A stretch of 64,000 nucleotides of DNA from Diphasiastrum complanatum (Eukaryota > Streptophyta > Lycopodiopsida > Lycopodiales > Lycopodiaceae). Every line of letters begins with the position of its first letter. The stretch's first letter is position 1. The notes beneath the pieces are model-generated. The model did no database searches and was not told the origin of the DNA. It saw nothing but the letters and a program-made list of their open reading frames with translations. Where the stretch lies: the NCBI GenBank assembly GCA_029204225.1, contig CM055098.1, positions 9,728,746 to 9,792,745 of the forward strand, in the 5' to 3' direction. The translations under genes and the position numbers were made by a program. Below, one piece after another: positions 58,900 to 64,000 of the stretch.

Positions 58900-60180
58900 C
58901 TCAGTCACACCGTCTCGAGTCGACTCTCTTCTCTCTCCCGCGCTTCTTCTCGCTGACCCGCTTTAGCCTTTAACGCGGCAACCTTCCAGCTCCCACCTGT
59001 GCCTGTGAGACCTAGTCCTGGCCGGCAAACAAGAGACCATTTATCCAACTAAAGAAATTACATAAATATACAAAAAAAAAAAAGAGTGACTCTTTAATGT
59101 TGCTTGGAATATTTATTCACATGAAGACACTCTTATAACTCTATGGAGTAGCTAGCTCCTACACCTCAACCTTACGGCTCTCTGACCCTTGGAAAGAGAT
59201 TTGAAGTGTAATTGCTCTCATTAAGTTGCAAACTTGTAACAAGTAACTAGGGATGAACAACTTGGCTATTATGCATCACCATTGCAATGACAATGGTGGT
59301 GGAGCAACCACGTACTAGAGATGCACGAGGATGTTACCATCTTTTTAAAAGAGTGCCATCATTCTCACCCTTTGAGCATTTTCCCATGGACATGAATCAT
59401 GGATTTTTTCCTTTCATCCGTCTCCATCTTATGTCTTCGTGGAAACTTCCAAGTTTTTCTAATGAGTAATGGTTTCAGAGAGCCGTTATGCTCATCCCCT
59501 AAAATCACTATTCACCAGAATAAAAGACCCAGTCTAGTCTCTATCTCTGCTCCATGCTCTTAGATTTGTGGGACACCACTGGTGGGGAATACGCTCATCC
59601 ATGAGTGTGAGGCTTCTAGAAGACATTGAGCTAAAATTCACTAGGGCATTTAGCTCAAAAGTAAACCCCTGAGCCCTCCAAGACAAGTTGTTGGACCATG
59701 CAAGACTTGGCAAGCCAAGCGGTTTGGATGTTTGGACAAGTTGTTGGTGGACTAGGCAAGACTCTAGAAGGAAGTCTCACTAGGCAATTAACTCAAAAGT
59801 AAACCCCTCCAAGACAAGGACCAGACCTAGTATTCTCGAGCTGCAATGCATATCAAAAGTCTATTTGTGTTTTACAAAGCAATCAAGGATTTTTTAAAAG
59901 TGTGAGCTAGAGCCTAGTAGGCATATTTAGAAGTTGACCTTTTAGTTGAAAGAAAAATCTATAGAAGTCTAAATTTGAGGAGATCAAAAGTCTTGAAACC
60001 TTCTTAAAACTTTAGATTGAAAGGCAACCTTAAACATAAATGTCATATGAAAGTTGAAATTTTTAAAAACCTTTCAAGACATTAAAAGGTTAATTTGCAC
60101 ATCAAGTTTAATGTGTGCCATGCTCCACTGCTTAGGATGAGCCTATTTCTAAAAGTCATTGAGGGTGCAGCTGTAGGCCT
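58900..60180. other. No gene seen
   Basis: AT-moderate sequence. CTCAAAAGTAAACCCCT recurs at about 59656 and 59793 with CTCCAAGACAAG next to each, a diverged direct repeat. Confidence 0.4.
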
Positions 60181-60184
60181 TAGT

Positions 60185-60410
60185 GCTTGGTATGTGTTTT
60201 GAAGGGCATGTATGTACTTTCTTGGTGAAAGGTGTAAAACATGAATTTCATTACTAAGGATTTCACTCAATTCTAAGGGTGCTATAAATTTTTTTAAGAT
60301 CAACTCCCTTTCAACTAAAAATGCATAGATAAAAATGCATCTCTATGAAGGGGAAATATGATGTGGGGGGCTGGGAATTTGGAAGGCTTCAAAATACAAG
60401 GTGTAGAGAA
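60185..60410. repeat. Dispersed repeat, partner of 10830-11090
   Basis: Same order of GGTGAAAGGTGT, TTTCATTA, GGATTTCACT, AAAAATGCATCTCTATGAA, GGGGCTGGGA and GGCTTCAAAAT as in the earlier copy. Confidence 0.6.
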
Positions 60411-60723
60411 TCCTCCATCAAGATGGACATCATGATGTCAACTTTTAATCATGCTCAACCATTAAATGAGGGTGGGGCCCCTATCTGCACTCTCAATGAC
60501 TTCTAAGGGTCAAGGGCTATAGCTCTAGGGCATCAACCTAGATTTGGACCAAGGTGTTGGTAAGTAGCTTTGGAAAAAGTAGGACAGTCTCAAAATATTT
60601 TACTTATGATCTAATCCCTCACTCGAACATTACTTAGAAAGGCTCAAGGATGCTCAACATTGTCCAAAAGATTTGAGATGGATAACATTATACTCTAGTT
60701 GTGGGCTTGTCCACCCAAGTTCA

Positions 60724-61082
60724 TGTCAAATTAAGTAAGCCCAAGCTTATTTTACAGTTTCATGACCATTTTCCGTTTTAGCAATGTTTTCAAACATTTA
60801 GTTTATATGACAATGAGCATGAGTGCCCTTTGATGGCGTGTACTGAGTAGAATCAAGAAATGCATCCTATAATGGGGACCGTACTGCCATGCAACGGTAC
60901 CCCCCCTAAAAGTAAGACTGTATATATGTACCTTTTTAGCTCTTTTGTGAATACATTTCATACAACATTCTCTTGGGTTGTGGAGTGATCTCTCTCTTAG
61001 TTGATAAGTGTGTGTAATGAATTGCTTGCTAGAATATTAGCTAACTATACTTTTAGTAAGATCCTTGACATGGTATCAGATT
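60724..61082 (+). repeat. Candidate Copia 5' LTR and primer site
   Basis: TGTCAA at 60724 and TTGACA at 61070 are inverted ends of a 347-bp block. TGGTATCAGA follows directly (61071-61080), as expected of a primer site. However, a good TATAAAA lies at 62016-62022, 1 kb downstream and nearer to gag, so the true LTR may instead lie around 61500-62110. The 3' LTR is outside the window. Confidence 0.35.
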
Positions 61083-62296
61083 CTAGGAGTGGAGCAGTTC
61101 GATGTTAGCCTGGAGCCAAATTTTGGAAGAATTCGAGGAAACATTTTTTCAATTGATTGAGCAAGCAAACAGTTCGTGGATACTAATTCAGACATACAAC
61201 TTGCCAATTTAACTTTACAGTAGATACCGATTTACACCATCAGAGGGCAATTGAATCGGCTATATGTGGAGGGTTTTAAAACTGTAGTTCTATTTCAAAA
61301 AACTAAGAAATGCGTGATAGCTACAAAAAAGCCGTGGTGTCAAAGAGTCATTTGTGCATGTAGGAATGCAGGTTGGCACGTGGATAGCCTTTGTCATAAG
61401 AGGCTGTTGGATCGCGCCCAGCCAACAGATTTTCAATAAACCCCCTACACTTCAGATGAAGAGGTTTGAAGGGCAAATGCCCATGCAACTTCATTAAAAA
61501 ATTTAAGATAAAAGGGACCCGAAAGTCAATTTCACTTGAAAGGTGGGTTTTCTTTAAGGTGAAGAAAAAATGTATTTTCTTTGGAGACCCATAGCTTTTG
61601 GCCTATAACTCCGTTTCAGGCCATCCAAAAGCAAAAATATTTCAAATTAAGGTTAAAAAAGGATTGAACCTTGCAAGTACAACTTCTCCCAGATAGAGTG
61701 ATCGCCAAATCGTGGGGAGAAAGTGCATTAAGGGGTAAACCATGTGAAAGATTCAACTAGTTTCATCACATTTTGCAATATTTCCATATTTGGCATATTG
61801 AGGCCAAAACTTGTTTTAGACTTAGAGGTTGACTTGTCAAAGTTTATTAGTCTAAATTTCATTTGAATAAACACTTTTTGAAAGTGTGGAAAAGTTAGAA
61901 TGCGAGTTTGAGTAGATTCAATTTGAATAGTTGGGTACATTGAATTTAGACCCAAAATTAGTAGGGTTAGCATTTTGGTGAGAAAGCCAAGTGGCCAAAT
62001 AGGGTTTGGACCTGCTATAAAAGGATGTAACTCGTGGAGAGATTCTCTCTTCTCTATCTCATTTCATGCTTATACATGGTTCTAATTCACATACTGGATT
62101 TGGCCGATTTTTGGATCATTGGTTCAGCCTAAGTGGTGGCTTATAGATTGCGGTTGATTTGCTTGGATAAGTGCTAGAAGAGAAGTTGTGAGATAGTTTC
62201 AAATCTTGGTGATTTCTTTTGAAAGCATTTGTTGTTGTTCAAAGGAGTGCTTTGTGCATTGAAGCAGGTTGAAAGAGAAGATCAGGTCATTGCTAC
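61083..62296 (+). other. Leader or LTR of the last Copia element
   Basis: Contains TATAAAA at 62016-62022 followed by CTCTCTTCTCTATCTC. Short frames have no domain. Confidence 0.4.
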
Positions 62297-63050
62297 ATGG
62301 CAACCTCAATTGGAGTAATGTTGGAAGCCACTGATAGACTTACCTCAAGTAACTATTCATTGTGGAAAGTGAGGATGGAGTCACTTCTTGAGATGAATGA
62401 TGTTTTGGATATTGTTGTAGGTTTGGAGGAGAGACCAACAACACAACAAGATCAATTGAGGTATGACAAGAGGGCCAAGAAGGCTCTACACATGATAAAG
62501 ATGAATGTTACCAATGAACTTGTCAAGGAAGTTGGTAAGTGCACATCATCTTTGGAAGCTTGGAATTAATTGAAGAAGCTTTATGAATCCAAGTCTACTT
62601 CTAGAGTGTTGACTCTAAGAAGGCAAATCTTTTCTTTGAAAGCATTGAATGATGAGTTAGCTTGCATAGATGAAAGCAGTAAGGAAGGAGAGCTTATTCA
62701 AGTGATTCTTAATGGCTTGTTGGATGCTCATGCTAACATTGTTCAAAGTATTGCTATTCAAAAGACTTTGCCAAGTTTGATGGATCTTCAAGAGATCTTG
62801 ATCAATGAGGAATATAGGCTTCAAGCAAGAGGTGGATCTCCATCGACACTTCAAGAGGATGCTATGTTCACAAAGGGCAAATTCAAGGGCAAAACCAAAA
62901 GTAAGTGGTCTAAAGGGCAAGATCAAGTGGCAAAAAGAAGGATAGATCAAAGCTCAAGTGCTTCTATTGTGGCATCAAAGGACACTTTGCAAGTGAGTGC
63001 TACAAGAAGAAGAGAGATCAAGGAGACAAGCAAGGTAATCTTACTCTTGA
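62297..63050 (+). pseudogene. Copia gag, two lesions
   Basis: MATSIGVMLEATDRLTSSNY then SLWKVRMESLLEMNDVLD. A single TAA at 62567 is followed in frame by LKKLYESKSTSRVLTLRRQI and IQVILNGLLDAHANIVQS. The knuckle CFYCGIKGHFASEC is read in another frame after a shift near 62930 and then runs directly into the protease frame. This is the best preserved gag of the window; its NYSLWK motif is intact, unlike the other copies. Confidence 0.88.
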
Positions 63051-63917
63051 TGAGGATGGTTTGGATGTTCAAGATGCAAATGAAGATGCTTTTGTGATGT
63101 CTTCATGTATGCTTGCTAATGATGGAGATCTAGATCCTTGGTGGATTGATAGTGGAGCAAGTTCACACATGACCTTTCACAAAGAGTACTTCACTTCTTT
63201 GTTGGCATATGGAGATGACAAGAGGGTGATCTACACGGACAATGATGGTGAGTGTGCAATCAAAGGGATTGGCACAATTCCTATTCCTCTCTCTACAAAT
63301 AGGAATGTTCATTTGAAGGATGTCTTGTTTATTCCATCTATTACCAAGAATTTGCTTAGTGTGAGTCAAATGCTAAGTAAGGGCCTCAAGGTGGAGTTTG
63401 ATGGAGATGCTTGTTTGATCAAAAGGAAGGATGTCTTGATTGGAAAAGGTAAAAGGCAAGGGAAGTTGTTCAAACTTGATGCTCATGTTATTCCTAACCA
63501 AGTTGGATGTGTTGCAAGGGAACAAATTTCTATTCAAGAGGTTTGGCACAAAAGGATGGGACACTTCAACTTCAAGTCATTGGAGGTAATGGCAAGGAAG
63601 AAGGTTGTGATTGGTCTTCCAAGTTCCTTAAGCATGTTTGTGAGTCTTGTGCTTTGTCTGAATCACATAGACTACCTTATACTAGATCTATTTCTAGATC
63701 TACAAAGCCTTTTCAACTTGTACATTCAGATATTCATGGATTTACTACAATTAGCAATAGTGGAGCTAAGATGTATGTAGCATTCATTGATGATTTTAGT
63801 AGATTTTGTTGGATCTATCTACTAAAGAGCAAGGATGAAGTGTATGATGTCTTTGTCAAGTTCAAGAATGCAAGGGAGAACCAATTTTCCACAAAGATCT
63901 TGCTGGATTATGAATAA
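62935..63917 (+). pseudogene. Copia protease and integrase N-terminus, truncated
   Basis: Protease: WWIDSGASSHM, IKGIGTIPIPL and ITKNLLSVSQML. Pre-integrase: IQEVWHKRMGHFNFKSL. Integrase core: PFQLVHSDIHGF, KMYVAFIDDFSRFCWIYLL (after a frame change near 63600). A stop at 63915 and a (TC)n tract end the recognisable part before the second catalytic Asp region is complete. Confidence 0.85.
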
Positions 63918-63963
63918 AGGCTTCAAAGAGCTTCACTCTTGCTTTGTCAAGAGGAATTAAGTG

Positions 63964-63966
<3 letters not shown>

Positions 63967-64000
<34 letters not shown>
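63967..64000. repeat. (TC)n microsatellite at window end
   Basis: A TC run of at least 34 bases interrupts or follows the Copia integrase and continues past the window. Confidence 0.9.

Overview
The window looks like nuclear DNA of a land plant with a transposon-dense genome. The evidence is a plastid-type argininosuccinate lyase with an N-terminal transit peptide, a germin-like protein, CCCTAAA/TTTAGGG telomere-type motifs, initiator-tRNA-Met primer sites on LTR elements, and hAT transposases of plant type. The unusually long (CT)n tracts and long introns would fit a fern or another non-angiosperm, but I cannot name the species from sequence alone.

Layout. 1-1262: 5' part of a minus-strand Copia element cut by the window edge. 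1320-2560: relic of a BED-finger (hAT-type) leader, with a second copy at 20290-21000. 2890-10505: a 7.6-kb hAT element (hAT-1) delimited by inverted GGACGCG-rich islands and (TA)n tracts. It carries a broken minus-strand transposase and has taken in a 1.45-kb foldback element and 112-bp tandem repeats. 11851-17782: a second hAT element (hAT-2) with a different subterminal motif (GGTACC), a plus-strand transposase with several breaks, and a direct flanking repeat CTTCTTGCTATA. 17800-26800: relics, including an AGGAAC array, an L1-type ORF1 and a (GA)n tract. 26967-31196: exons 1-3 of argininosuccinate lyase on the minus strand. Introns 1 and 2 are normal and intron 2 holds a 283-bp hAT MITE with a perfect 8-bp target duplication. 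No later exon is visible in the 26.9 kb to the left.

34085-44820 is a three-level nest: a GC-rich inverted-arm element, split by an LTR element coding only Gag and protease (34656-44618, target duplication GCCAG), itself split by a Copia element (34663-39549, target duplication TTGCA). 44820-57900 holds older Copia pieces, a tRNA-derived SINE and arrays of an AAGGTGCCTTA unit. 58001-58681 is an intact single-exon germin-like gene with TATA box and poly(A) signal. 60700-64000 is the 5' half of another Copia element.

Only two host genes are supported, argininosuccinate lyase (partial in the window) and the germin-like protein. Everything else recognisable is mobile DNA, nearly all of it with broken reading frames. 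The most interesting theme is that several unrelated-looking repeats share one architecture: short, family-specific motif arrays in inverted arms. Two of these families contain hAT transposases and one has an 8-bp target duplication.
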